Below, in pieces: positions 11,297-29,109 of a stretch of 64,000 bases of DNA (position 1 is its first letter; each line of letters starts with the position of its first letter). The DNA lies in NCBI RefSeq assembly GCF_963678635.1, contig NC_087066.1, positions 35,777,152 through 35,841,151 on the forward strand. The letters are read 5' to 3'. The notes under the pieces are model-generated. The model worked only from the letters and a program-made list of their open reading frames with translations. It was not told where the DNA came from and did not search any database. The translations under genes were made by a program, and so were the position numbers. The DNA is from Symsagittifera roscoffensis. Taxonomy: Eukaryota; Xenacoelomorpha; Acoela; Convolutidae.

Positions 11297-11992
11297 CTAA
11301 GAAAAATCGTTGTGGTAATCCAATATTGAAATTATAAGAAAAATTGACAGGAGCAAATAGAATAACAACAGCCGTAGTGGAATAAAACTGCAGTGAATAT
11401 AGCTAGAAAATGCATACATGAATATGAAATTAGAGTACGAGAGAATAGAGTACTCTGGCAATACTTGACTATCGGTCGGTAGTCCCTTTGAGACACTTCT
11501 ATGCGATGAATCGATTGAGAGACGAAAGAGTGCATCATCCATTTCTGGCAGTTCAGTAGGCTCTTCCTGAGTTTTTGGTTCTTAGCTTGTTTCCAGAAGT
11601 GTGGTGATGGACGATTCTGACAGCAAATAGTTTGGTTCAGTTCTTTAGGGAGGGATTTCTTCTCGTTGGCTCAAAGAAGGTGTTTGTTGAGATCGATAAT
11701 CTTGTTCTTTTTTTACTCCAGTGAAAAAACTATCAACAAATGTGTGCGAAGATGAAGCTGGGTCCAAAATCCCAAGCTTCATGTATAGACGAGTCGTTTC
11801 TCTCGGAACCATATGAATAGGAGCCAGTTTTGATTTTTCTGGGTCTGAAATAACTTTTGAAGCCGTATATATCTGCTTTGGTAACCCTCTACTGACTTTT
11901 CCCATATTCACATTAGTCCAAATTATCCGGCAGAATAAGAGTTTATTCATCGCAAAAAAAGATAACCTCCTGTTGTTGATTTTTTTGTTCAC
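11297..11992 (-). pseudogene. Broken coding relic of unknown identity
   Basis: One minus-strand frame stays protein-like for about 230 codons and is interrupted by two stops, at about 11645 and about 11586. Before the first stop it reads SKLAPIHMVPRETTRLYMKL; between and after the stops it is acidic and Ser/Thr-rich (for example TQEEPTELPEMDDALFRL). Composition and the continued frame across the stops suggest a former gene or transposon ORF. I did not recognise the family. An alternative is two unrelated chance open stretches. Confidence 0.3.
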
Positions 11993-12310
11993 ACTGGCAG
12001 TTGTTCAAGTCGCTATTGATCTTTGCTTTTCAAAGATTTGATTCTCAATTTTCTTGTACCTATCCCTAGTATTAGATTAAACATCGTAGTATAAGATTTA
12101 TCTCAGCAAAAATGAGTGATTTAAAAGAACATTATTTAGGGAACACAGTATCCAAACTTGGTTCACTTATTTTCACATCACTTATTTTACATCACTTTTT
12201 CCCATCACTTATTTTACCGTATGTGTAATATTGCTCACAGTATTTCCATTGAAATGCCGAAATGAGGAGCCACCACTTGATCTGTTGTTCCTTTTAAAAG
12301 GTTTCACATT

Positions 12311-14840
12311 TGTAGAATTGGTGATTCTACTGTATTACATGCTAATGCTATAGTAACCTGAGCGTAAGAATGATTCGTCATTAAGTTAAGTAGTAGAGCA
12401 AACAAAGGGTAGAGTTCAAATTAGTTCAATCTTCGAAGATATCGTCCCTCCTATGCCACAAAACAAAATTTGACAAAATCGGCGAACCCCCCCCCCCCCC
12501 CCAAAAAAAAATCGTAACAAACGAAGCAAATGTTATGAAAATCAGAGGAGCGATACTAGAGATGATCTGACCCGGGTATACAAAAAACAGGACCCCTCAG
12601 ACCCTTGGGGGGCAATTGATCATGGTCCCCGGAAGTGTAAATGACCCGGCCCTATCAGAACTCGGAAACTAGCGGCGGTTTTGGGCTCAAATTTTAGTAT
12701 GTTGTAAGCCTAGTAAAGGGAAGCTTAAGTTTATAATACCAGACTCCTAGGAGCCCTACTTCCGGTTTTATGCCCTAAGTAAACAAACCGACCCCTAACT
12801 TCCGGAAGTCGTTTCTCGGCCTCTAATGGTCATAGGGAGCTGAAACTTGGAGGTATGATAGATAGTGGCAAGATACATCTTGTTTGAACCAAATCCGGCG
12901 GTTGGATCGGAAGCTATTAGCACTTGAGAAAAAACCCCTTTCAACCGGAAATAGGCAATTGACGCAAAATAATGAACGGTGGCATAATGATTTTATTCCA
13001 GCAATCGACACAAGATGCGAACGTCAAAAAGAGACACGTTGTGAGTGAAAACCCTCCGGCGACTTCTTCCGGTGTTAGTAGCCTTTTTCCGCAAAAAGTC
13101 ATTATTGACCTTAGAAATGGGATATTGTGCGAAGTATTAATGGGATATGAATGGAGCTTGTTAGCAAGGATCCCCATGGAATTCTGAGCCCAACCATTCT
13201 GATCCCTGGGTGAACTTAAGTTGACCTTTGTGCGTTTTGACCACAAAATTGCATGGAAAACCACAAAATTAACACCAGAATGTGGCGTATTACCCAGCCC
13301 AACCCCTGGAAATGAAAATGGGTCACCTTGCTGAAAGTTGTGAGGAAAAGTCATATAATGGGAAGTAGAGCAGAAGCTGATAGAAATATATCTTTTACAT
13401 TGCAACCATGGAGTAATAGAGTTAATTCAAAGTGGACTTGGTAAACATTGGGTTCAGTTTAGCTTGGCGAGTGATCTATTAATAGCAATTCAACTAGACT
13501 AAAGAAAAATAGTTCCAGAGGAAATTGATAGTAATAGGACTGCAGCATGAGAATTAGGTCTTCTAAATAGTATGAACAGCCGGGGAATTTACTTGGCTTC
13601 CCAGACGTGACTTTTGGTTTGATTTGACCCCTAATAGACTAACTACATTACCCTGATAGCTAGAAGTTCGATATTGGAATAGAGTACAGATCAAAAAATT
13701 GGATGCATGGAATAAATTCGCTATCCATGAAAAGGGTCTCTTCTACCCTTGGGAGGTCGGTACGTCAACGGGATCATTAAAATAAAGATCTTGGGAGAAT
13801 CACTGAGTAAACATAGCATGGTTTGGAGGTTGAGTTGAACACGAGGAATGAAGTCACTGAGGTCAGGAACTGGCTGATTAGAATCGTTTGTTTGCTTGGT
13901 CAGTTTGTGACACCTACCGCATACCGGGTATATAATACTCTTGAAAATATTGATAAGAGAAAGCGAACTGGGCATGTGGCAGAGTTGACAGGGGGAGGGA
14001 TATAGTCTTGAACATGTGCGGACGGGTGATTTAAGCGGATGTCAGGACTGATAGGGAATGGCGTGACTCAACTAAAACTAAAGTGTAAAGAAAGATAAGG
14101 AAATGGAGGGTACCGGAGAGCCTATAAGAGTCAGAACAGTTGTTGGCTACTATCAAGAGTAGTTGGTTCTCAGTCAGAGTAGAGAACAATTATTGCTAGT
14201 GAACGAGTTGCGCTGGAACCCGAGTTTAGTACCGGGTTGAACTAGTAGTGTGAGCGAGCTGTTTGGAACCCGAGTTTAGTACCGGGTTGAACTAGTAGTG
14301 TGAACGAGCTGATTGGTGCCCGAGTTTAGTACTGGTTTGAAATTTTTCGGCGAGCGAGTTGCGTTTCAACCCGAGTTTAGTACCGGGCTGAATTAATTGT
14401 GTGAGCGAGTTGCGCTGCTGGAGTAGGTGAGTTTAGAATTGCGTCAAGCGAAAATCGACGAGCGAGATAACGGAGCGATGGAAAGGAACGAAACGCGGGT
14501 TTCGTTAAAAAAGCTGCTAAAGACTAGTTAGCTCATTAAGGGCACTGTAAGTTACTTTTACTTCCTTTAAGATTGAGAATTTACTTATTGAATCCACAAT
14601 TTGCTGAAATAGCAAGAAGCGCAAGAGGAGAGCCGAAAAGAGCCTAAATTAAGGGGGGAAATTGCGTAATCCTTTGATCGGCCAATTTAGTCTGACCACC
14701 AACACAACCCTTTCGAGATTGTGGATAATATCGTGTCTTAGTGTCTTAGCTATTACACGGTATAAAGAGGAGAAATTCTGCGGCCGTTAAGTAGAGTGAA
14801 AGCGTGCTTAGAGGAGACGACTCCCCGGAAAAAATCTACA
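12311..14840 (+). mobile_element. Diverged LTR (probably solo) related to the 29-37 kb element
   Basis: It starts with TGTAGAATTGGTGATTC and a further shared stretch to TATTACATGCT, identical to the start of the LTRs at 29110 and 34583. It then shares landmarks in the same order: a poly-C tract (about 12486-12502), a GACCCCT...CCCTTGGGGGGC block, ACTTCCGGTTTTA with a nearby GTAAACAAA, and a late block resembling ACCC(T)TTTNGGGATTGT. The right edge is set provisionally at TCTACA (14840), by analogy with the TTTACA end of the other LTRs. No matching 5-bp flank was found, so the edge or solo status is uncertain. Open frames within (for example 12941-13405, minus) are not considered genes. Confidence 0.6.
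14199..14420 (+). repeat. Tandem repeat, ~51-bp unit, about 4.4 copies
   Basis: Units share GNGAGCGAG(T/C)TG followed by CCCGAGTTTAGTACCGGGT and TGAA. CCCG...CGGG inside each unit can form a small hairpin. The array is inside the diverged LTR and is absent from the LTRs at 29-37 kb, so it expanded in this lineage. Confidence 0.75.
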
Positions 14841-17717
14841 TTATTTGCTAATGGGATCCTCCCGGGGAACTCTTTGTCTTGTGTGCTTCGAAGTCTAAGA
14901 AACAGAGTTCGACTCTTTTGTTTGATCAACATGTCTTTGTGTTCGTTCGTCTTTGACTCGATTCCAGCTGTCTCTTTCGATTCCAGCTGTCTCTTTCACG
15001 AAGATATTACTCCCGTTACCTTAAAATTTGTGGCAAGGGTTGCTTACAATCAAAATTCCTAATAAAGATTTACTTGTGGGTGAAATGCTCATCGAACGTC
15101 GACCATTTGATCTTCAATTGAAAATAGTAACAAAGGTTGGCCTAGTACAGATACTGCATCGCTTATTGAAAGTCTGAGAGACTCCTGCAACATAGTAGTT
15201 TTTTCTCACCATTCGAAAAATGGGCAGAAACATTGTGTTCGGGTGTGTTTAATTTTTTTTTTTTTGTTCCGACCATTGAAAATTGGGAGGAACTTTGTAT
15301 TCGGGTCTAGTTTAGTTTTTTCTTTTTGTTTTCCACGCAAAATCAGGTACCACAAAAAATGATCGGACTGAGAGGAGTGATATATCATATTGAAGCTCTT
15401 GCAGTTACAATCCGAATCACATTTTACAGTTACAAAAAATTTTACAGTATCGAGAAAAACCGGTTTGAAATTTTTGATTTTTTGTCTTATTTCGAGCCAG
15501 CGAGCAGTCTTGTATTAGTTGCTAAAGCTTACAATAACTTAATTTAAAACATAAAAACATAGTTTTACTTGGGTTACGTTAGTTTACTTTGAGTATTTAA
15601 GCTCATTTTGGAATCAAAACTTTCAAAAAATTCAAAAAAAAAACTGCAAAAAATTTGAAAAAATGTTCGAACGTATTTTAAATTATTTTTTCGTTTTCTA
15701 GTAACTTTTCTTCAAGAATAGTTTTTCACTTTGCTTATTCAAGTATAATTGACGAATATACCTAATCTTCAGTTTTTTTTCTGCTCCTTTTATCCCACCA
15801 AGCCGAAAATCTGTTGTATTTTTTTAGGACTATGAACAGAACATTCTGTGCTACTTGCACAGCTACAAGCTCTCCTTGTTTTCTTTTTCTTTTCTTTTCT
15901 ACGCAAAATCAGTTATCACAAAATACTTCGGAATAGGTTGAGTGAAATGTCATATTAAAGCCCCTTCAGTCGTGATTTGACCGAAATTTAAAAATTAAAA
16001 AAAAGTTTTCCCAGTGTTGAGAAAAATTTGTTTAAATTTTTGTTTTTTGGTCTCATTTCGAGCGAATAAAAATAATCGAGCAGTTTTACAATAGCTGCTT
16101 AAATATGCTTGATTTAAGCCGCAAAAACTTGATTTTATTCGATTTAAATTTTTTTTGGCTTTTTTCAGCAAAAATTATAAATTTAAAAACTAAAATTTTA
16201 CTTTCTTTTTTTAATATAAGGGTCAATTTCTAGTTTTTTGTTTTGATTGTTTCATCACACCACGCAGAAAAAACGATACTTTTGATAAACTTTTTCTTGG
16301 TCTGATGACTATGGTCAGAACAATCTAGGCTATTTGCACAGAATCCGGATATTCTTGTATATAAATTGGGTTTTATCAACCTAATATGTTTAAAACATGG
16401 TCTCCCAATAAAAAAAAATTAAAATGCTATTGAAATAACAAAAAATTTTGAATTCGTGGCTCTTAATGCACGAAGCTTGGCCTTTTTTCATTGCATTAGA
16501 ATCCAAAAGAGGTAAAAATGTCTTGGCTAGAGTTCATGACATTTTTACTCCGAAGCGTTGGAAATAGTTCTCATCAAACGAAATCTTGAAAAGCGATCGA
16601 TGCAAAAAAAACTTGTTCCTCAGAATAGTTCTAGAGAATTTGCAGAAAGTTAGTAGATTTTTTTGTTGGAATTGGATAATTTACTTGGTGTCTAATTTCG
16701 TTGAACGGAATAAAGCTGTACGTTCTGATCGGTTTGGAGCAAAATCTGCAGCTTGTATCTTGGAAAAGAAAATGACGGTATATCTATGGTTGAAGGATTT
16801 ATGCTGCTAAGGTCTTCATCCAGAATTGGCCGGAATGCGTCTTGTGAAGGTCTCATTATCACATTCCTCGAATTGAAGGATATAACTGACTTCCTTTTCA
16901 TGTACAGCAATCAAAAGCTTTGCGTAGTAAAAGAAATAGGCGCCAAACTTGCAGTTTTTTAATCCATTTTCCCACCAAAAATTCAACCATTGGACTAAAT
17001 ATTGTGTTTTTTTCCGATAAAAAGAGCTAAAGAGCTTTGTGTTGAATAAAACAGAAACATTCAAAAATTTTTCAGGCATTTCCGGACTTTTCAGGCGGTT
17101 TTTCGACCGATGGAGAGAAAAATGTGATGTTTGTTCTTTAATGACAGAATTATTAATGCCTAATTATAGGGTTTGCCAGTTTGAACCGAAAGCGTGATTA
17201 GCGTTTTTTCCAATCATGTCAATACTCAAAAAATCCTATCACAAGCTTTTAAAATTAGAGTTTTTTGAACAGTCAGAACAGTGATGTTTGACATTACCCC
17301 ATGACGGAGTATAAATGATTCAACTTGAAACTGAGGCTACTATCTGGTTACGCTAATTTCAGAATTTATCAGATTTGAAGCGATAGCGTGATTGTGGAAT
17401 AGTGTCAGTTTTCAATAAGTCCAACGCAATGCTTTTACAATTACGAGTTCAAAATGATGATTTTTAAAATTGCCCATTGACAGACTAGAGTTGATGCAAA
17501 CTATTATTGAGTCTTCTATGGTAACGTTAAAATTAGAAATTTCCAGATTTGAACCGATAGCGCTGCTATAAGGCTTATGTTTTTGTTCTGACGGAATAAT
17601 ACTTGAAGTTGATTTTGACACCGTATCAATGAAAAACTTTTTGTGATAACAGAAAGTTTTAGTACTTTTCTTCAACTAAAATAACCCGTTTAGTTACAAG
17701 CGAAACATATAATTGAA
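14841..17717. other. No gene seen; decayed repeats
   Basis: Two copies of one dispersed repeat lie at about 15330-15545 and 15898-16110. They share ACGCAAAATCAG, TATCACAAAA and an AGTGA(T/A)AT(A/G)TCATATT(G/A)AAGC-like block, with relatives at 7.5, 8.2 and (inverted) 20.8 kb. A 19-bp direct duplication (GATTCCAGCTGTCTCTTTC) sits at about 14959-14997. Open frames around 16586-17079 are short, on both strands, and lack splice support. Confidence 0.45.
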
Positions 17718-18209
17718 CAAGACTGCTTGTATCAGGGCGTAGCCCTGAATCTTCCGACTGCCTTTTAAGGTCTGGAGCAGTAATAACATGAAAAATTTAA
17801 ATGTAAAAATAGAAAAATTAGAGAATTTTTGTTAAAACATCCCCCACACGTACCAAGTGATCAGTTTTGCTCCTATTAACAAATCAGTTGTGGCATATAA
17901 GCTTCCTTGAACCAATTTGGAACGATTTCTTTGACAGATTAAATCTCCCATACGCATTTACAGCGCAAAATCTATCGCGCCTTAATTGCACCAAATTGGC
18001 CAAAATGGCAACCTTTAAACCCCCATAACTTTGAAAAAGTGGATCACAGGTGAAATAATTTTTCAATTTAAGCTCAGGACAGCAATAGTTTTTGAATGAT
18101 ACAAAAAAATCGTCAAATATGGCTAGTTAAAAAGTCGACAATTGTTTGAAGAAAAAAACCCATCCCGAGCACAAATATTCCGTTACTTTCGTTACGAAAG
18201 TCGGAACAA
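17718..18209 (+). repeat. Dispersed ~500-bp hairpin-family repeat, copy B
   Basis: It has the full-length architecture: CAAGACTGCT, hairpin CAGGGC(gta)GCCCTG, the CCAATTTGGAACGATTTCT core, and the terminal TTACTTTCGTTACGAAAGTC then GGAACAA. It is noncoding. A minus fragment of the same family (the GGCAGTCGG end) lies at 18337-18383. Confidence 0.7.
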
Positions 18210-18518
18210 AAAATAAATTGCAATGGTCAATCTATCAAGAATGAGAACCTATTGTGTCAAATTCAATCTCTTTGATACAATCGCTTTTTAAAAAATCTCA
18301 AATTAAAAAAAAATTTTTTTATTTAATTTTTTCATGTTATTACAGCTCCATTGACTTTAAAAGGCAGTCGGAGTTTTGTTTACCATGTTTTGTTTCAAAG
18401 GCGATTGCATGCGACACACATTCTATTGAAGTAAGGATTTTTTTAAAATATTTTAGATAAAATCTCATTTTTTTAAAACAATTATTAAGAAGACTGTTTA
18501 CAATAGTTGTGTCCATGA

Positions 18519-19027
18519 CTTAGTGCCAGGGATGCGTAAAAATATATTGCGGTCACAATATATTGCAATATAATATATTACAATAATTGATTGTCAGCTT
18601 TCACACAATACAATAATTGATTGTCCTGTCGACAATATAGTGTAACAATATGATCAAAGCGTGCAAACACCGCAACTGCCAGTGATTGGCCGGAAGTGTT
18701 GCTGACGCAAATTGACTCATTTCAGCCATCACTTGGTTTCAGAGCACAGCCATGCCTAAAGCCTTTGACTGCACTCCCCATACGAGCAAACAAGTTGCGA
18801 ATTTCTATTTCACCGTTTTTGGGACATTTCTGTTGTGGATAAAATAATTACGCGTGGTTGATTGTTTTAATTCACAGTGTTTACCCCAAAAAAAAATTTC
18901 TCAAAGCATCCGGCAATTAATTGCAATTATTCCAATAATTGATTGGCAGGGTAGAACCAATACAATATATTGGGTAACGGGTACACAATATTATTGCAAT
19001 ATATAATTACGCATCCCTGCTTAGTGC
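18519..19027. mobile_element. hAT-type non-autonomous DNA transposon with perfect 8-bp TSD
   Basis: The element body is 18527-19019 (493 bp). The left end CAGGGATGCGTAAA is inverted at the right as ATTACGCATCCCTG, and both ends continue into ATATATTGC/GCAATATAT. The flanks are an exact 8-bp duplication, CTTAGTGC (18519-18526 and 19020-19027). An 8-bp duplication with CAGGG-type ends is characteristic of the hAT superfamily. The interior is dominated by CAATATATTG-like palindromes. A short stretch near 18751-18800 looks like a protein fossil. There is no transposase, so it would need one in trans. Confidence 0.85.
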
Positions 19028-21557
19028 TAATCATTTGGCGTATGGTTGAGTCCACAAAAGCAGTGGACTACAACAATGGTCTTCTTTTTAGGTTGCTGTA
19101 ACAACTATTCGATGCAGTTAGTTATACGCCTTCGTTCAACCCAAATTAGATAAACAATCTGTTTCGTTAAGTTTTTCTGATAATTGAGCAGCGACATTAT
19201 CTACCAGTTCATGAGTGTTTAGCAGCTTGATTTCCAAATTGTACAGTTTCTGTTGATGGCTTTGAATCCAAGGCCTTTTCAACTAACTAGTCTTTAACAA
19301 GTACTTGCAATTAGGCCGGTAAAACACTTTTTATCGTTTTGTAGTTTTTGATAAACCTTTCGGATCTTAGTCTAATGAACTCATGCTCATCAAGCCGAGA
19401 AGACTGAAAACTACCCTTTTGCGTTTTAGTTGGATGGGTCTCAGTGGCTCGTAAAAACGGGTAGTTTTATCTGGTTATTTATTTGTGCGATCCGTTGAAA
19501 TTATTTTTTCTTTGTCAAAAAAAATTGATTAAAAGTCCAACTTTGAAGATCCTGAGGGGCAAATATAGTTAACTGATTTAGTATAATTTAGAGAATGTTT
19601 TTGTCTCACTTCGATTTCAAAATTTGGCGAAAAATTTCAAGGATGTTACTTTAGAATGGGTTTGTATAGGTGTTCAACCTATCGGAGAGAATAGGGACGC
19701 ATTATCCTCCGATTAGCTTGGTCGCGTGGTCTTTAAAACCACAGTAGCTGTGTCCCTGGTTTTTGAGCCAATGGAATCATCTCCGCATGACGGTCACAGA
19801 ATGTCAGCTCATGCAGTACATTTTTCTCCACGAAATCACCAGGGTTGTCTGAATTACTTGGATGTTCAAGGCTATTAACGCGTAAGCGAGATTTAATCTG
19901 TCTTAGAAGTTGTTCCAAATTGGTTCAAGGAAGCTTATTTGCCATAATTGATTTGTTAATAGGCGCAAAATCTATCACTTTGTACTTAATATGACGTGTG
20001 GGGGGATGTTTTTACATAAAATCTCAAATTTCAAAAACAAAATGATTTTGTTTATTACTTTGAATATTTTCATCTTATTAATGCTCCATAGACCTTGAAA
20101 GGCAGTCGGAACTTTCAGGGCTTCGCCCTGATACGAGCAGTCTTGTTAAATTTTGGTTTCAATTTTAAGTGAATTTAATGTTTGACAGGGTGTTTTGACT
20201 AGTTTTTTTCATATTAAAAAAGAATCAAATTTTTGCAATTGAGTTCAAAATTCAAACGAGTTTAGGTTAAGCTTCTCAACTAGATTGAAAGCACTGAAAC
20301 ATTCTAAATCAAATGTTCTGAATTAGATTAAAATCACTGCACAATCAATTAGCAAAACAAAGAAAAGTACGGAATTATGTTTTTTGTTGTTCGAGACCTT
20401 TTTTAATGAAAAAGGATAGCCGGTTGCTGTGCAAGTAGCACAGATTGTTACGAACATATTCTTAAAACAATACTTAAAAAAATTTTCGTGCTTTTTTCAT
20501 AAAAGAGTTATTTTTGCGCGTTGTGTGATGAAAGGATTTGACAAAAGCCTAAAATTAAGACATAATTGACTGTTACAGTAAAATAGGCAAATCGGGCAAC
20601 ATTTTTTTGCCAAAAAATGATAGAAAAAACAACAAAAATAAAATGAAAATTTTTTTTTTGCAGAAAGTTTCAATGTTTTTTGGAGAAACTAATTTGAGTT
20701 TTTGAAATTTTTTATTCTAAAAAAGACAATAAAAAACTTAAAATCTTATAGTTTATTATTCTACGATAAGCCTGCTCGCTTGCTTCATTCACTCGAATTA
20801 GACCGAATTGAAATTTCAAATCGGTTTTTCTCGACACAGGTACAACTTTTTGAATATTTTAACATGTCGTTTGAATCAGCACTGAGGGGCTTCAAGTTGA
20901 TAAATCACTCGCAACATTACGATGATTATTTGTAGTAAGACTTAAACTTGGCCATTAATTCGAGCGTCAGAAAAAAATTTATGATAAAACGCGTCAAAAA
21001 AACTTGGTGGGCACTCTTCGGAAGTTTTTGATCGAAAAAAAAATGTTTTTGTTGGAGTCATTAGCCATATAATTCAGTTTTATGTTCTAGCCTTACAAAA
21101 AAGAATAGTTAGCCTACGTTTTGTGTCTTATATAGTACCAATTGGGGAAGGGAGATGATTATTGGCTCTAAATAATTTTCCGGCCGATTATATTAAGCAA
21201 ACAAAGAATCAATGCCATATGGAATGAGTCTTATTTGAAAAAAAATTGCATGCACTGCCTTAAAAACTAAAAATGTTTAATATATTGCACCTGCTGAGCT
21301 GTATTGCAAAAAAAAACGTTTAAGCAATGAAGAAATTATCTATAGCTTGTCTGAAACTCACGTGTAGATTTAAACACGTTTGTCTGTTTTTTCTTCTGTT
21401 TAACGTATCAAAACATGTACACTCAGAGCAAAACGTCATGATTACGCAAATATAGCAGACTACATGCAGATCTTTTAGACTACTGAACTCCAAACAGGAG
21501 TAGTACTGCCTTGTTTTTACTTCCAAATCAAACAAAGCCAAATTGGGTGCAATTAAA
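19028..21557. other. Intergenic region upstream of MORN1 with repeat fragments
   Basis: It holds a minus-oriented hairpin-family copy (19872-20145) and an inverted copy of the ATATCA-type repeat near 20700-20940. No exon was seen. The last few hundred bases before 21558 should contain the MORN1 promoter and 5' UTR, but no clear TATA box or initiator was identified. Confidence 0.4.
19872..20145 (-). repeat. Dispersed hairpin-family repeat, copy C (truncated)
   Basis: The minus-strand copy ends in GGCAGTCGGAACTTTCAGGG, CTTCGCCCTG hairpin, GAGCAGTCTTG. It retains the CCAAATTGGTTCAAGGAAGC core but loses the other end near 19870, where unrelated sequence abuts. Confidence 0.65.
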
Positions 21558-28766
<7,209 letters not shown>

Positions 28767-29109
28767 AACGTCCATTTTCTAAACTGATGCATTTTGGCAG
28801 AGCTTTCAGCCAAAAACAAATCTAACATGGAGGTATAATCTCTCCTATACAATTGATTTCAGAAGTTAAAGAAAACTGACACACAAAAACTAGCATCCTG
28901 AAATTGTCTAAGTTCAATAGAAATCCTATTTCAGTGCCAATGACTTCACGTGCTCCTACATATTATAGATGCACATCTGCACATCTAAACAAAATTTGAA
29001 CAAAACGCAGGCATCTGAAAATTGTGTTAATTTTCATTCAAAGGAAGTTTGAGCAGAAATTGTATCTACTTGAAGATTATAAGGTTGATGCTGATAATGA
29101 TATACTTTT

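Noticed and set aside
12486-12502. Poly-C tracts here and at 1.70, 1.98, 22.64, 29.36 and 34.83 kb as functional signals
   Set aside because: They are treated as parts of repeat families; length differences are expected from slippage or sequencing.
12941-13405. 154-codon minus-strand open frame
   Set aside because: It lies inside the diverged LTR, with no motif and no splice context.
16586-17079. Overlapping open frames on both strands
   Set aside because: No frame has a recognisable motif or consistent splice sites; strand choice would be a guess.
19872-20145. Helitron end (hairpin followed by CTTG)
   Set aside because: The terminal bases do not fit CTRR, copies have a subterminal inversion, and no 5' TC with AT insertion was demonstrable.
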